From Lachnoanaerobaculum sp. ICM7 (GTDB taxonomy: Bacteria; Bacillota; Clostridia; Lachnospirales; Lachnospiraceae), in contig NZ_ALJL01000016.1 of assembly GCF_000287675.1 (NCBI RefSeq), forward strand, positions 186,001 to 250,000: a stretch of DNA of 64,000 bases, written 5' to 3'. A program made the translations under genes and the position numbers. The notes beneath the pieces were generated by a model. That model ran no database searches. It was given only the letters and a program-made list of their open reading frames with translations, and was not told where the DNA came from. Positions 19,285 through 27,855 of this stretch are shown in pieces (position 1 is the first letter of the stretch; every line of letters begins with the position of its first letter).

Positions 19285-19722
19285 TCAAGACTTAGTTTGC
19301 TCTATTATGTACTCCATTGCAAGAGTATATCCGCTTAGCCCAAGTCCTGCTATTTGCCCTGTGCATACAGGCTGTGTAAGTGACTTATGCCTGAACTCTT
19401 CTCTTTCTGAAATATTTGATATATGTACCTCTACCTTAATACAATCAAGACTTTCAAGAGCATCTCTTATAGCTACACTTGTATGCGTAAATGCTGCAGG
19501 ATTTATAACTATTCCTGCAGGTTTTTCAAAATATGCCTCTTGAAGCTTGTCAACTATGGCACCCTCGTGATTACTCTGAAAGCATTCCACATCTACGCCA
19601 AGTTCTTTTGCCTTTTTATCAATCATTTTCAAAAGATAGCTGTAGTCCTTGTTTCCATAAACCTCCTTATTTCTTATTCCGAGGAAATTCATATTCACAC
19701 CGTTTATCACCAAAATTTTCAT
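19285..19722 (-). CDS. aroQ: Type II 3-dehydroquinate dehydratase
   Basis: A 145-residue type II dehydroquinase, third step of the shikimate pathway. Visible motifs are VINGVNMNFLGIR, the catalytic Tyr in NKEVYG, the catalytic His in NPAAFTHTS, and EVHISNISEREEFRHKS. Its start overlaps the aroE stop by four bases, so both are translated together. Confidence 0.95.
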   Translation of the reverse strand: MKILVINGVNMNFLGIRNKEVYGNKDYSYLLKMIDKKAKELGVDVECFQSNHEGAIVDKLQEAYFEKPAGIVINPAAFTHTSVAIRDALESLDCIKVEVHISNISEREEFRHKSLTQPVCTGQIAGLGLSGYTLAMEYIIEQTKS

Positions 19723-20588
19723 TGCATTCTCTCTCTAAGTTTCTCTGTCAACAATACTTTTACTTTTTCTATAGTATCTTTTTTCACTTTAATATTATTC
19801 CATATCTCAAAGCTTGCAACGCCTTGAAGAATAAGCATATCCAGACCGTTTATACAAATCTTTCCTTTTGATTTCATCTTCTTAATAAATGTAGTCTCAA
19901 AAGGCGTATAGATAAGATCGATACCCGAGTTGCATTTTTCATAAAATGCCTCTTCTTCTATTATACAATCTTCAACATTCGGATGCATACCTACATTCGT
20001 GGTCTGAAATACAAAATAATTATCCTTATCCAAAAGATTTATATTTGACTTCAAATCATCCAAAGAAATAACGGAAATATCTTTAATACCGACCTCCGCC
20101 CTCAGTTCCTTTGCCTTTGAAATATTTCTGTTTACAAGAGTAATTGATTTTACACCCTCTTCTATTGCCAGATAAAGTACAGCCTTTGCGGCACCTCCCG
20201 CACCCAAAATAATTATGTCCTTACCCTTTATACTGAGACTATTATTATAAAGGCTCATTCCAAGCCCGATAATATCCGTATTGTATCCCTTATAACCTTT
20301 TTCAGTCTTTATAAGAGTATTTATTGCACCTATTTTTTTAGCCCTTTCATCAATATCGCTAACTATATCAAGCATGTCCTTTTTATATGGAATAGTTACA
20401 TTAAAACCCTTAATATCCAATGCAAAAGCGCCTTTTATGGCCTCTTTGATATTTTCAGTCACATGAAATGCCGAATAGCTCATATCTATATTCATTTCTT
20501 TAGCCAAAGTATTTTGTAAAATCGGAGAAAGGCTGTGTGAAACGGGATTTCCTATGATGCCGTAAACTTTTGTATCAGCACTAATCAT
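19719..20588 (-). CDS. aroE: Shikimate dehydrogenase
   Basis: At 289 residues this NADP-dependent enzyme reduces 3-dehydroshikimate. The substrate pocket motif NPVSHSLSP is at about residue 12, the catalytic Lys is in NVTIPYKKD, and the Rossmann loop is GAGGAAKAVLYLA. It overlaps the yqeG gene by eight bases and aroQ by four, forming a compact shikimate-yqeG-nrdR unit. Confidence 0.95.
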   Translation of the reverse strand: MISADTKVYGIIGNPVSHSLSPILQNTLAKEMNIDMSYSAFHVTENIKEAIKGAFALDIKGFNVTIPYKKDMLDIVSDIDERAKKIGAINTLIKTEKGYKGYNTDIIGLGMSLYNNSLSIKGKDIIILGAGGAAKAVLYLAIEEGVKSITLVNRNISKAKELRAEVGIKDISVISLDDLKSNINLLDKDNYFVFQTTNVGMHPNVEDCIIEEEAFYEKCNSGIDLIYTPFETTFIKKMKSKGKICINGLDMLILQGVASFEIWNNIKVKKDTIEKVKVLLTEKLRERMQ

Positions 20589-21102
20589 TCTTTTTCACCT
20601 TATCTATCTTAATTTTATAAAAGAAAAGTACAATTCTTTCAAAGAACCTTTTTATGACTATCTGTATCTCTTCTTTCGGGCTTATCGGATCCACCAGAAC
20701 AGAGTAAACCCCTGCATTATTTGCTCCCCATATATCCGTAAAAATCTGATCTCCAACAAAAAAAGTCTGTTCTTTTTTTACATTCAAAGTATTTATTGCC
20801 TTTATATAGCCCTTTTTTGAAGGTTTGTCAGCCTTATATATATAAGGCGATCCGACCGCCTTTGCAAACGGTGAAACTCTTTTTTCTTTATTGTTTGAAA
20901 TAAGACAGGTCTTAAATCCTATTTCCCTAAGAGATTTAAAAAACTCAACATTTGACCTGTCAGCCTTTGTTCCATGAGTGGTCAAGGTATTGTCTATATC
21001 AAAAAGAACAGCTCTGAATCCCTTATTATAAAGCCCCCTATAGTCTATCTCATATATATCTTTCTTGTGTAAATCCGGAAAAAGTTTATTCATAAAAATC
21101 AT
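20581..21102 (-). CDS. YqeG family HAD-IIIA phosphatase
   Basis: A 173-residue HAD protein with motif I DIDNTLTTHG, a Lys motif in KPSKKGY and motif III GDQIFTDIWGAN. Bacillus YqeG sits in a ribosome/shikimate operon and dephosphorylates small substrates. Two starts are possible, ATG 21102 (overlapping the nrdR stop as ATGA) or ATG 21093 (MNKLFPDL); neither has a strong ribosome site, so coupling with nrdR decides for 21102. Confidence 0.88.
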   Translation of the reverse strand: MIFMNKLFPDLHKKDIYEIDYRGLYNKGFRAVLFDIDNTLTTHGTKADRSNVEFFKSLREIGFKTCLISNNKEKRVSPFAKAVGSPYIYKADKPSKKGYIKAINTLNVKKEQTFFVGDQIFTDIWGANNAGVYSVLVDPISPKEEIQIVIKRFFERIVLFFYKIKIDKVKKND

Positions 21103-21551
21103 TTCTTTAAAAGCTTTGATATCTCATCTACAAAAGTATTTACATCCTTAAACTCCCTGTATACAGATGCAAATCTTACATATGCAACCTCGTCCAGTTC
21201 CTTTAATTTTTCCATCACAAGCTCACCTATCTTTCTGGTAGGTATCTCACTGACTTCCATAGAATAGATTTGGTTTTCTATATCATCCACCGTTTTTCTT
21301 ATTACAACAGTGGAGACCGGTCTCTTATGACAACTTTGGATGATGCCATACTCTATCTTTGACCTGTCAAAGTTTTCTCTACTGTCATCCTTTTTAATTA
21401 CCATAAGAGGAATAGTCTCAAGTTTTTCATATGTGGTAAATCTCTTATTGCAGCTCTCACACTGCCTTCTTCTTCTTATTGAAGAATTGTCATCCGCAGG
21501 ACGAGAGTCAATAACCTTTGTATCCTGCGCCTGGCAAAAAGGGCATTTCAT
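21099..21551 (-). CDS. nrdR: Transcriptional repressor NrdR
   Basis: A 150-residue zinc-ATP-cone repressor of ribonucleotide reductase genes. The zinc ribbon is CPFCQAQDTKV with CESCNKRF, and IRRRRQCE follows the SR-box motif VIDSRPAD. The ATP-cone covers residues 49-139. No nrd gene or NrdR box is in the window, so its targets lie elsewhere. Confidence 0.96.
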   Translation of the reverse strand: MKCPFCQAQDTKVIDSRPADDNSSIRRRRQCESCNKRFTTYEKLETIPLMVIKKDDSRENFDRSKIEYGIIQSCHKRPVSTVVIRKTVDDIENQIYSMEVSEIPTRKIGELVMEKLKELDEVAYVRFASVYREFKDVNTFVDEISKLLKK

Positions 21552-21571
21552 AAGTTTATTCCTTATCCATA

Positions 21572-21967
21572 TTATAGTTCATTTATTTGTTCATCTTCAT
21601 TTTCATCAAAATAGTATGGAAGATTCTGATATTCATCACTGTCATCATAATCCAATGAATCACCATACTCTTCAATAAAATATTCAAAAGGATTACTGTT
21701 ATCACGATAGCTGCTGTAGTCGTTATCATATGAGGATAACAATCCTATTATTATTATAAATGCCGCAACAATTGAAAGTATAAAGCCCAGAATAGATAAA
21801 GCAAGTCCTATACCCGCCTTTACATCTATTCCATGTCCGTTCCTTGTCGACAAAACAAAAAGTACTATACCTACTATTCCAAGCGGAAGTCCGAAACACA
21901 TGCAACAAAGTACACAGCTCAGTATTCCGACAATAAGACATGCTATCGAATATTGTTCTTCGTTCAT
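21572..21967 (-). CDS. Small membrane protein, DUF4190-like
   Basis: A 131-residue protein with two long hydrophobic segments (about residues 8-40 and 48-80), a Cys cluster in CVLCCMC, and the loop RNGHGIDVKAGIGLALSILG typical of DUF4190-like proteins. The C-terminal 50 residues are highly acidic and Tyr/Asn-rich and probably face outward. Function unknown. Confidence 0.7.
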   Translation of the reverse strand: MNEEQYSIACLIVGILSCVLCCMCFGLPLGIVGIVLFVLSTRNGHGIDVKAGIGLALSILGFILSIVAAFIIIIGLLSSYDNDYSSYRDNSNPFEYFIEEYGDSLDYDDSDEYQNLPYYFDENEDEQINEL

Positions 21968-21977
21968 TTATCCTCCT

Positions 21978-23264
21978 TTAAATCATTTCATCCAAACATA
22001 TAGACCCGTAAGGTCTGATTTTCATCTTATAACTTGATCCTTTCCCAAGGAATTTATCCATATATGAAACATACTCATCACTGTAATTTTCAGGAACCAT
22101 CGCCATAATAACCCCTGCAAATCCTCCACCGTGAACCCTGGTTGCCCCAACATTCTTTTCTTTAAGGAATCTCTCGGATAAAGCCAGTGCCACTGTAATC
22201 CCCTGTTCATTCGGTGCGGCATTTGTATATACATTTTGAAGATATTTCCATGACGAGTTTCCGCTGTCTGTTATATTCTTTAAGAAAGAATCGAAATCAC
22301 TGCTCTTTAATGCTTTTATCTCATTATCGACTCTCTTATTCTCATCAAAGAAATGAATACTTCTAAGTACAGCTCTGTCACCTGCAAAAGCTCTTATTTT
22401 TGGAAGATTTTTATAAAATTCATTTTCATCCACTTCAGATAATGTAGACTTTCCGAAAAACTCCGCCACCTTTTTCATTTCTGCAGGTATTGAAGAATAG
22501 TCGGCTGAAAGATCTGCATGTCCTCTTCCTGTCTGTACGATTATAAGATCATGCTTTGCTCCCGCAAAGTCAAAATCAATCTCTTCAACCTTCGGTAAAT
22601 CGGGATTTGCAAAGTCTATGCTTATAAGCCCTCCATAAGCACAACACATCTGATCAAGCAGTCCGCTTGCCTTATCCCAATAATTGTTCTCCGCATATTT
22701 TCCGATATAGGCATAATCTGTTTTTGAAAGTTTTCCTTCATTAAATAAAGTATTTATTATTTGACAAATCAAAGTTTCAAATGCGGCTGAGGAACTTACC
22801 CCTGCACTTGAAATTACATTGCTTGTAATATAGGCATCGAAACCGCCGATACTTGCACCCCTTTGTTCAAATCCTGCCAGTATTCCCTTCAAAAGTTCTA
22901 TTGTACCTATCTTATCTGTTCCCGGCTCAATATCCTTTATATTCACTCTAAACTTCTGTGAAAACGACTCACTTATTATATTAACAAAGTCGGAGTCGTT
23001 TTTTGCCGCCGCCGCTACACAGTCAAGATTTATGCTTCCTCCAAGTACCTTGCCGTTGTTATGGTCCGTATGGTTTCCTGAAATCTCGGTTCTTCCGGGA
23101 GATGAAAACATTTTAACATCCTTTTCTCCAAATTCCTTTAAAAATCCATTTAAAACAGCTTCATATCTCTTTAAATTATCATCAACTCCGGATTTTCCGT
23201 AAAGTTCCTCTAATAACTTTTGACCTCTTTTCTCCAATACATCCCTTGCCTCAAGTAAATTCAT
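21978..23264 (-). CDS. galK: Galactokinase
   Basis: A GHMP kinase that phosphorylates galactose in the Leloir pathway. The start is set at ATG 23264, seven bases after GAGGGG; the ATG at 23300 has no ribosome site. The product is 428 residues, longer than the usual 390-ish. Motif 1 is SSPGRTEISGNHTDHNNG, the phosphate loop is GVSSSAAFET and motif 3 is RVHGGGFAGVIMAMV. No other gal genes are beside it. Confidence 0.9.
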   Translation of the reverse strand: MNLLEARDVLEKRGQKLLEELYGKSGVDDNLKRYEAVLNGFLKEFGEKDVKMFSSPGRTEISGNHTDHNNGKVLGGSINLDCVAAAAKNDSDFVNIISESFSQKFRVNIKDIEPGTDKIGTIELLKGILAGFEQRGASIGGFDAYITSNVISSAGVSSSAAFETLICQIINTLFNEGKLSKTDYAYIGKYAENNYWDKASGLLDQMCCAYGGLISIDFANPDLPKVEEIDFDFAGAKHDLIIVQTGRGHADLSADYSSIPAEMKKVAEFFGKSTLSEVDENEFYKNLPKIRAFAGDRAVLRSIHFFDENKRVDNEIKALKSSDFDSFLKNITDSGNSSWKYLQNVYTNAAPNEQGITVALALSERFLKEKNVGATRVHGGGFAGVIMAMVPENYSDEYVSYMDKFLGKGSSYKMKIRPYGSICLDEMI

Positions 23265-23345
23265 ATACCCCTCGCTTAATATTTTAATTAAAGCATACAT
23301 ATCGTTCTAATATCTATACATTATAAAGTAAGTTTATCATAAATC

Positions 23346-23378
23346 CAAAAAAAGTACACAATTTATTATTGTGTACTT
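23346..23378 (-). terminator. Intrinsic terminator after the DegV gene
   Basis: AAGTACACAAT pairs with ATTGTGTACTT and is followed on the minus strand by seven T. It separates the DegV gene from galK. Confidence 0.85.
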
Positions 23379-23393
23379 CAGTTTATTTTTGAC

Positions 23394-24236
23394 CTATCCG
23401 ATTGCAAGAACTATTCCGCCGTCACCTGCGTACAAAGTGGCAACTCCTGCACCGTTTACAACCTTAACATCCTTAAATTTATTGCTGTCACGGAAAAGCT
23501 TAGCTACACTCTCGCCTCTTTCTTCATTATTTATATGAGTAATGCATACAACCTTTTCAGATGTGTTTTCCCCCGCTTCAGATATAGCAAGCTCAACCAT
23601 TTTTGCTAAAGCTTTCTGCATACCCCTTTGCTGGTCTTTTTTTACTATCACACCGTCTACGGCACCCATAATAGGCTTGATATTTAAAGCTGAGGCTATA
23701 AATGCACTCACCGCCGAAAGCCTTCCGTTTTTTCTAAGTGTATCAAGAGACTCCAAAACAAAATATGTCTTCATCTCATCTCTAAGCTTAATCATTCTCT
23801 TTGAAATCTCTTCAAAGCTAAGACCTTCTTTACATAATTTATCAAGCTCAAGCATAAGTCTATACTGCCCTGCAGATGCCGACCTTGACGAAAGCACTAA
23901 AATATTCTTTTTTTCATATTCCTCTTCGTAAAGTTTCTTTCCGATCTCGGCACTCTGATAACTTCCGCTAAGATGCTCTGAAAGAGTAACGATAAATGCC
24001 ATATCCGTATCACATTCCAAGGCCTCTTTAAAAGCATCCGGTGACGGGCAGGCACTTTTTGGTCCTATTTTCGATTCGGCCATTCTCTTTATAAAGTCTT
24101 TTTGATCAAACTTCTCGTCATCTATAACCTGATAGTCCCCGATTTCAAGTGTAAGCGGAACAATTTTTATATTTTCATCCTTTTTTAGATTCTCATCCAA
24201 ATCCGTACAACTATCCCCAATTAATCTATATGTCAT
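23394..24236 (-). CDS. DegV family fatty-acid-binding protein
   Basis: The start is ATG 24236 (MTYRLIGDSCTDL), with GGAG eight bases before; a longer frame would need TTG. The 280-residue protein has the DegV pattern: GDSCTDLDENL at the N-terminus, TSxxSGSYQS-like LSEHLSGSYQSAE in the middle and LRKNGRLSAVSAF. DegV/FakB proteins bind fatty acids and present them to FakA kinase. FakA is not here. Confidence 0.9.
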   Translation of the reverse strand: MTYRLIGDSCTDLDENLKKDENIKIVPLTLEIGDYQVIDDEKFDQKDFIKRMAESKIGPKSACPSPDAFKEALECDTDMAFIVTLSEHLSGSYQSAEIGKKLYEEEYEKKNILVLSSRSASAGQYRLMLELDKLCKEGLSFEEISKRMIKLRDEMKTYFVLESLDTLRKNGRLSAVSAFIASALNIKPIMGAVDGVIVKKDQQRGMQKALAKMVELAISEAGENTSEKVVCITHINNEERGESVAKLFRDSNKFKDVKVVNGAGVATLYAGDGGIVLAIG

Positions 24237-24410
24237 ATTTTTCAACTCCGTTTAATGTAGTTTTTAAAACTACATCCATTATAGTAATATACTTATTATA
24301 AGTCAAGTATGCTGACATACTGATTATGAAAGTATTGATACATTTCTCATCTCACTCACCTATCGCTTCATTTATCTCCTGTAATGATGTATAAGGCATT
24401 TTTATATCTT

Positions 24411-24875
24411 CTATATTTTTTTGATAAATTCTCCATTTACAAGCTTATAAAGCATGCTATCATAAATAACTACCTCATCAAATGTTCTGTACATTATATA
24501 TATCGGTCTGTTATATGAATAATATATATGATATGCATAGTATTCTTTTAATATTGTTACATATGTATAACCATCTATAAAATAATATTCTGAAGTTAAT
24601 TTTTCATCTTCTCCGTAAATTATTACAGTACATCTTGACACTTTATTATTTGCATCTATATATTTTACTACTTCCCCATCCCAGCCTATTATGTCTTTAT
24701 TAACAACTGTTATCTCTTCATTTAAATAATCAGTTGAAAATTTTTTATAAAATCCATTTAGATCACTTTTTATATTATTGATATTTATTTTTTTATTAAA
24801 TGAGGAGCCCATACATCCTGATATTAATATACATAATACTAAAAATAACCCCGGAAATTTAATATTACTCTTCAT
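24411..24875 (-). CDS. Lipoprotein of unknown function
   Basis: The 154-residue product begins with a lipoprotein signal peptide with lipobox LISGC at residues 18-22. The rest is Tyr/Ile-rich with beta character and no motif I recognise. It marks the end of the accessory island. Its ribosome site (AAGGA, about 12 bases off) is weak. A gene fragment (24865-24960) runs into its start. Confidence 0.7.
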   Translation of the reverse strand: MKSNIKFPGLFLVLCILISGCMGSSFNKKININNIKSDLNGFYKKFSTDYLNEEITVVNKDIIGWDGEVVKYIDANNKVSRCTVIIYGEDEKLTSEYYFIDGYTYVTILKEYYAYHIYYSYNRPIYIMYRTFDEVVIYDSMLYKLVNGEFIKKI

Positions 24876-24960
24876 ATCGATCTCTATCCTTTATTATTTC
24901 CATGTCTTTGCCGACTTTAAGAAGGTTAATGCCTAGATTTACATCTCCGGCAAGGTTTGT
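24865..24960 (-). pseudogene. Orphan C-terminal fragment of a lost gene
   Basis: A 31-codon frame without start codon lies between a TAA and the next lipoprotein gene. It reads TNLAGDVNLGINLLKVGKDM followed by EIIKDRDRYEE and a stop, ending 11 bases inside the lipoprotein start. The clean ending and regular amphipathic character suggest the tail of a larger deleted protein. The parent family is not recognised. Confidence 0.4.
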
Positions 24961-25003
24961 TTAAGATAATTCTCAAATAATATCCCGAGTGATAATACTT
25001 ACA

Positions 25004-25105
25004 CTAAAATACATCAAATAATTTTCTAAAATATATTTTCCCATATTCTTTTATTACTTTTTCTTTTCCATTTCCGTAGTCATAGATAGCCATAATATAT
25101 TTCAT
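25004..25105 (-). CDS. Short 33-residue frame coupled to the WG-repeat gene
   Basis: ATG at 25105 overlaps the WG-repeat gene's stop as ATGA. The frame reads MKYIMAIYDYGNGKEKVIKE and ends after ...RKLFDVF. It shares the string IYDYGNGK with the broken gene at 34889-35127, so it may be a remnant of that family rather than a working gene. Confidence 0.35.
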   Translation of the reverse strand: MKYIMAIYDYGNGKEKVIKEYGKIYFRKLFDVF

Positions 25106-26367
25106 TTTATTCTAACTATGCCATAGTTCATATCTGTTCCATTCTTTATGTCAGCAACTATCATATATTCTCCATATATATCTTCTATGTAATCAAATAT
25201 TGGTTTTAATACTTCCTCTCCCTCTAAATTCAAAAGACCGTACTTTCTAATCTTCATACTTGAATCTGAGTAAATGTAGCCAATCATTGCTGAATGTTCT
25301 TTATAATATTTTGCTTTTGAAACAAAAAACAAGGAATTACCTCGAAAAATATTTTCTCCAGTCTTCCCTATAACAGATACTAAATCTTTTGTTACAAAGG
25401 CTTTTTCATCATGAAATTCACCAATAATTAAAGAAACTCCACTTATAGCACTGTATGAGTAAAAAGGAATCACAATGTCTCCCGTAGTATCTATGTAGGC
25501 CCATGCAATATAACCGTCATCCAAATAATTATTAATTGCAACAGCAGCAAGACCTTCACTAAAATTATGTGCATCATCATATTTGCACTCAATGACCTCT
25601 TTACCATTTTTGTCTATATAGCCCCATTTATCTTGCCTTTTTACAGCAGCAAAACCTTCATGTAAATCACTAATTTCATCATAAAAAGTATTTGTTACTA
25701 CAATTCCTTTATTGTTTATAAAAGTCCATTTATCCCCCTGCTTAACAGCTGCCAAGCCCTCATGAAAATCCATTACTTCATCATATTGAAAGTCTATTAC
25801 TATATTTTCATTTATATCTATAAACCCCCATTTATTATCCTTATCCATAACCGCAGCATAATTTTCATAAAATAAATGTACATCATAAAAATTAAAATCA
25901 ATAACCTGATTGAAGTTTTTATCTATGAATCCCCACAAACCCTTAAGCTTAACTGCTGATAAACCATCTTTAAAAGAATATATGTTTTCATAAGTTTTAT
26001 CCGATAACTTGTTACCTGCTTTGTCAACATAGAAAAAAGAAGAATTTTTATTCGCAATAAATACATTTTCTCTATCAAAATCAATATCATCAAAAAGCGG
26101 ATACTCATAGATATCTTTGGTACTTGCATCAATAATACAAACTTCTCCACTGTTCTTATAAAATTTAAATAAGTTCCCCTCTAAAAAACTTATATCTTTA
26201 TATAAACTTGGTTTGATTACCCACTCCCATTGAGTATTTGTTTTATTAATCAAATTTGATACCATAGTACTAGAAAATATTAGAAACAAAGCAAATATTA
26301 AAAGTGAGATTTTTTTTCTATTTAGTAAATAATTGTGCCTCTCCTTCCCTTCTGTCCTTATAATCAT
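25102..26367 (-). CDS. Membrane-anchored WG-repeat protein
   Basis: The 421-residue product has an N-terminal membrane segment (about residues 18-42) that may be an uncleaved signal anchor. From about residue 130 it has five or so WG repeats such as KGLWGFIDKNFNQVIDF, DNKWGFIDINENIVIDF and QDKWGYIDKNGKEVIECKYD, each about 24-40 residues. WG repeats form beta-structures in many surface proteins; the function here is unknown. GGGGG stands about 11 bases before the ATG. Confidence 0.85.
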   Translation of the reverse strand: MIIRTEGKERHNYLLNRKKISLLIFALFLIFSSTMVSNLINKTNTQWEWVIKPSLYKDISFLEGNLFKFYKNSGEVCIIDASTKDIYEYPLFDDIDFDRENVFIANKNSSFFYVDKAGNKLSDKTYENIYSFKDGLSAVKLKGLWGFIDKNFNQVIDFNFYDVHLFYENYAAVMDKDNKWGFIDINENIVIDFQYDEVMDFHEGLAAVKQGDKWTFINNKGIVVTNTFYDEISDLHEGFAAVKRQDKWGYIDKNGKEVIECKYDDAHNFSEGLAAVAINNYLDDGYIAWAYIDTTGDIVIPFYSYSAISGVSLIIGEFHDEKAFVTKDLVSVIGKTGENIFRGNSLFFVSKAKYYKEHSAMIGYIYSDSSMKIRKYGLLNLEGEEVLKPIFDYIEDIYGEYMIVADIKNGTDMNYGIVRIK

Positions 26368-26387
26368 ATTTAATATTACCCCCTTTG

Positions 26388-26747
26388 CTATTTATAAATA
26401 ACTCTTTCATCTACTATAGCCTTTACTCCCCCTTCATCATATATATTCTTAAGTTCTTTCAGTCTTGTATCACACTCACTGTCATCCTTTGCATAATAAC
26501 CTGCCACCGCCCAAATATCTTTTACATCACAATCTGTCGGTATATCCACCAAATATTTAATCTCATCTATACTGTTATATCCGGTCTCGTCCCTATTATA
26601 TCTCTTGCCTTTCCATATGATTTGGTTTGCATTTGCGTTTTTGCTTGTACTACACATCTCATAGAATCCTGTCAACACATTGACTACGCATACAATAAGT
26701 ATAAACCTAAGCAACCAATATATACGCTTTTTATACTCTAATTTCAT
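26388..26747 (-). CDS. Hypothetical membrane-anchored protein
   Basis: A 119-residue protein with one N-terminal membrane segment (residues 10-30) and a soluble tail holding IDEIKYLVDIPTDCDVKDIWAV-type helices. It has a GGAGAG site right before the ATG. It lies between two other unknown genes of the island and resembles no family I know. Confidence 0.6.
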   Translation of the reverse strand: MKLEYKKRIYWLLRFILIVCVVNVLTGFYEMCSTSKNANANQIIWKGKRYNRDETGYNSIDEIKYLVDIPTDCDVKDIWAVAGYYAKDDSECDTRLKELKNIYDEGGVKAIVDERVIYK

Positions 26748-26840
26748 CTATGTCTCTCCTAACCGTAAAAACTAGTCTATAAAAACTATTGCTCTCGGAC
26801 ATTCGTTCTTCACACTCTTATCTGCGTTCAGATGATATAA

Positions 26841-27236
26841 CTATACCCTTCTAAGCTTATTAAAATCCCTTACTTTATTTAGATTATCAAGGACATGTTC
26901 CTCATCATACATACCGATATCTTCCTCATTATCGCCAATATATGTCAAGATAATTGTCTCAACATTCTTAAAATATTCAAGGTCACTTACATCCTTAACA
27001 TGGTAATCATTAAAATTGATTGATAAGAAGTTCATATTCTTTAAATCCTTTTTCCAAATGATACCCTTGATAGGCTTCTCTCTTTTATATGCCAGAGACA
27101 TACGATTTTTACCCATAGTATCTCTTACAGCTCTGAGAAACTCCTCATCCTTAAAAAAAGCTATTCTGCTTACCACAATCATGCATATTATTGTAAATAT
27201 TCCCAAGTAAAATGATAATGTATAATTCATTTCCAT
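26841..27236 (-). CDS. Hypothetical protein with N-terminal membrane segment
   Basis: The 131-residue product has a membrane span at about residues 7-27 and a cytoplasmic or external tail rich in Asp/Asn. The stretch NFNDYHVKDVSDLEYFKNVE resembles a leucine-rich-repeat half, in which case it would be a relic of a longer repeat protein. Unrecognised otherwise. Confidence 0.5.
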   Translation of the reverse strand: MEMNYTLSFYLGIFTIICMIVVSRIAFFKDEEFLRAVRDTMGKNRMSLAYKREKPIKGIIWKKDLKNMNFLSINFNDYHVKDVSDLEYFKNVETIILTYIGDNEEDIGMYDEEHVLDNLNKVRDFNKLRRV

Positions 27237-27267
27237 ATTTTCTTTCCGTTAAACTTCTCTTGCAGAC

Positions 27268-27438
27268 TTACCATATTATTTTAAATGCTTCTACTATTTT
27301 TTCTACATACTTATTTACTACTGTAGCCTCATAATATATGTAGTTATCTAATTTATCAGAGTCATGTATATACCTTGCAATCTCAACTACCGAGGTACAT
27401 CCTGTAAGCAAACATACTATTAAACAAACTATAATAAT
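27268..27438 (-). pseudogene. Decayed lipoprotein gene lacking a start codon
   Basis: A 56-codon frame begins with lipoprotein signal IIIVCLIVCLLTGCTS behind a good GGAAGGAG site, but the start position is ATT (27436-27438) and no ATG, GTG or TTG precedes it before a stop. The word AGAATTAAAATTAT just upstream also begins a truncated copy at 27783-27809, which does have ATG. The first copy therefore probably lost its ATG by deletion. Rare ATT initiation cannot be excluded. Confidence 0.5.
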
Positions 27439-27582
27439 TTTAATTCTCCTTCCTGTTTAAAATCACGTACATTTCAGTTATTATTATATATTTATTTTAT
27501 AAATATTTTTGCAATATTTCAATATTTTTATATATTAAAAGAACCCCCATGCCTTTTCACATAGTGGCTCTAAATAATAGTA

Positions 27583-27777
27583 TTACTTTTCACTTTCTGT
27601 AGTCATAACATCATCTGGGTCTACATAGTCTGCCCAAAACGGATTGTCTACCCAAAGATAATATCCTCTGTTGCTGTCATCCATAGTGATCTGCCAAATC
27701 TCAGGTGAAAACATCATAAAGCTGATACCTATCTCATCCGTATCCTCATCATCCTTGGCAACAACCTGAAGGTACAT
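27583..27777 (-). pseudogene. Fragment of an unknown acidic protein
   Basis: A 64-residue frame (MYLQVVAKDDEDTDEIGISF...) ends in DPDDVMTTESEK. It is open upstream through NYGNIDF to a TAA, with no ribosome site at its ATG. Immediately upstream, a good GGAGG site and ATG 27809 start only MRIKIMVI before TAG, the stump of a lipoprotein leader. So the leader and this acidic body were probably joined by deletion. The family is unknown; an immunity-type protein is possible. Confidence 0.45.
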
Positions 27778-27782
27778 AAAAT

Positions 27783-27809
27783 CTATATTACCATAATTTT
27801 AATTCTCAT
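27783..27809 (-). pseudogene. Truncated lipoprotein leader stub
   Basis: ATG 27809 opens an eight-codon frame ending in TAG at 27783, with a GGAGG about 15 bases upstream. Its DNA matches the leader of the decayed lipoprotein gene at 27268-27438 over AGAATTAAAATTAT. This suggests two copies of one lipoprotein family in different states of decay. Confidence 0.4.
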
Positions 27810-27855
27810 TAATTCCTATTACCTCCTTCCCATTTCATTACGGCATTGCGAAACT

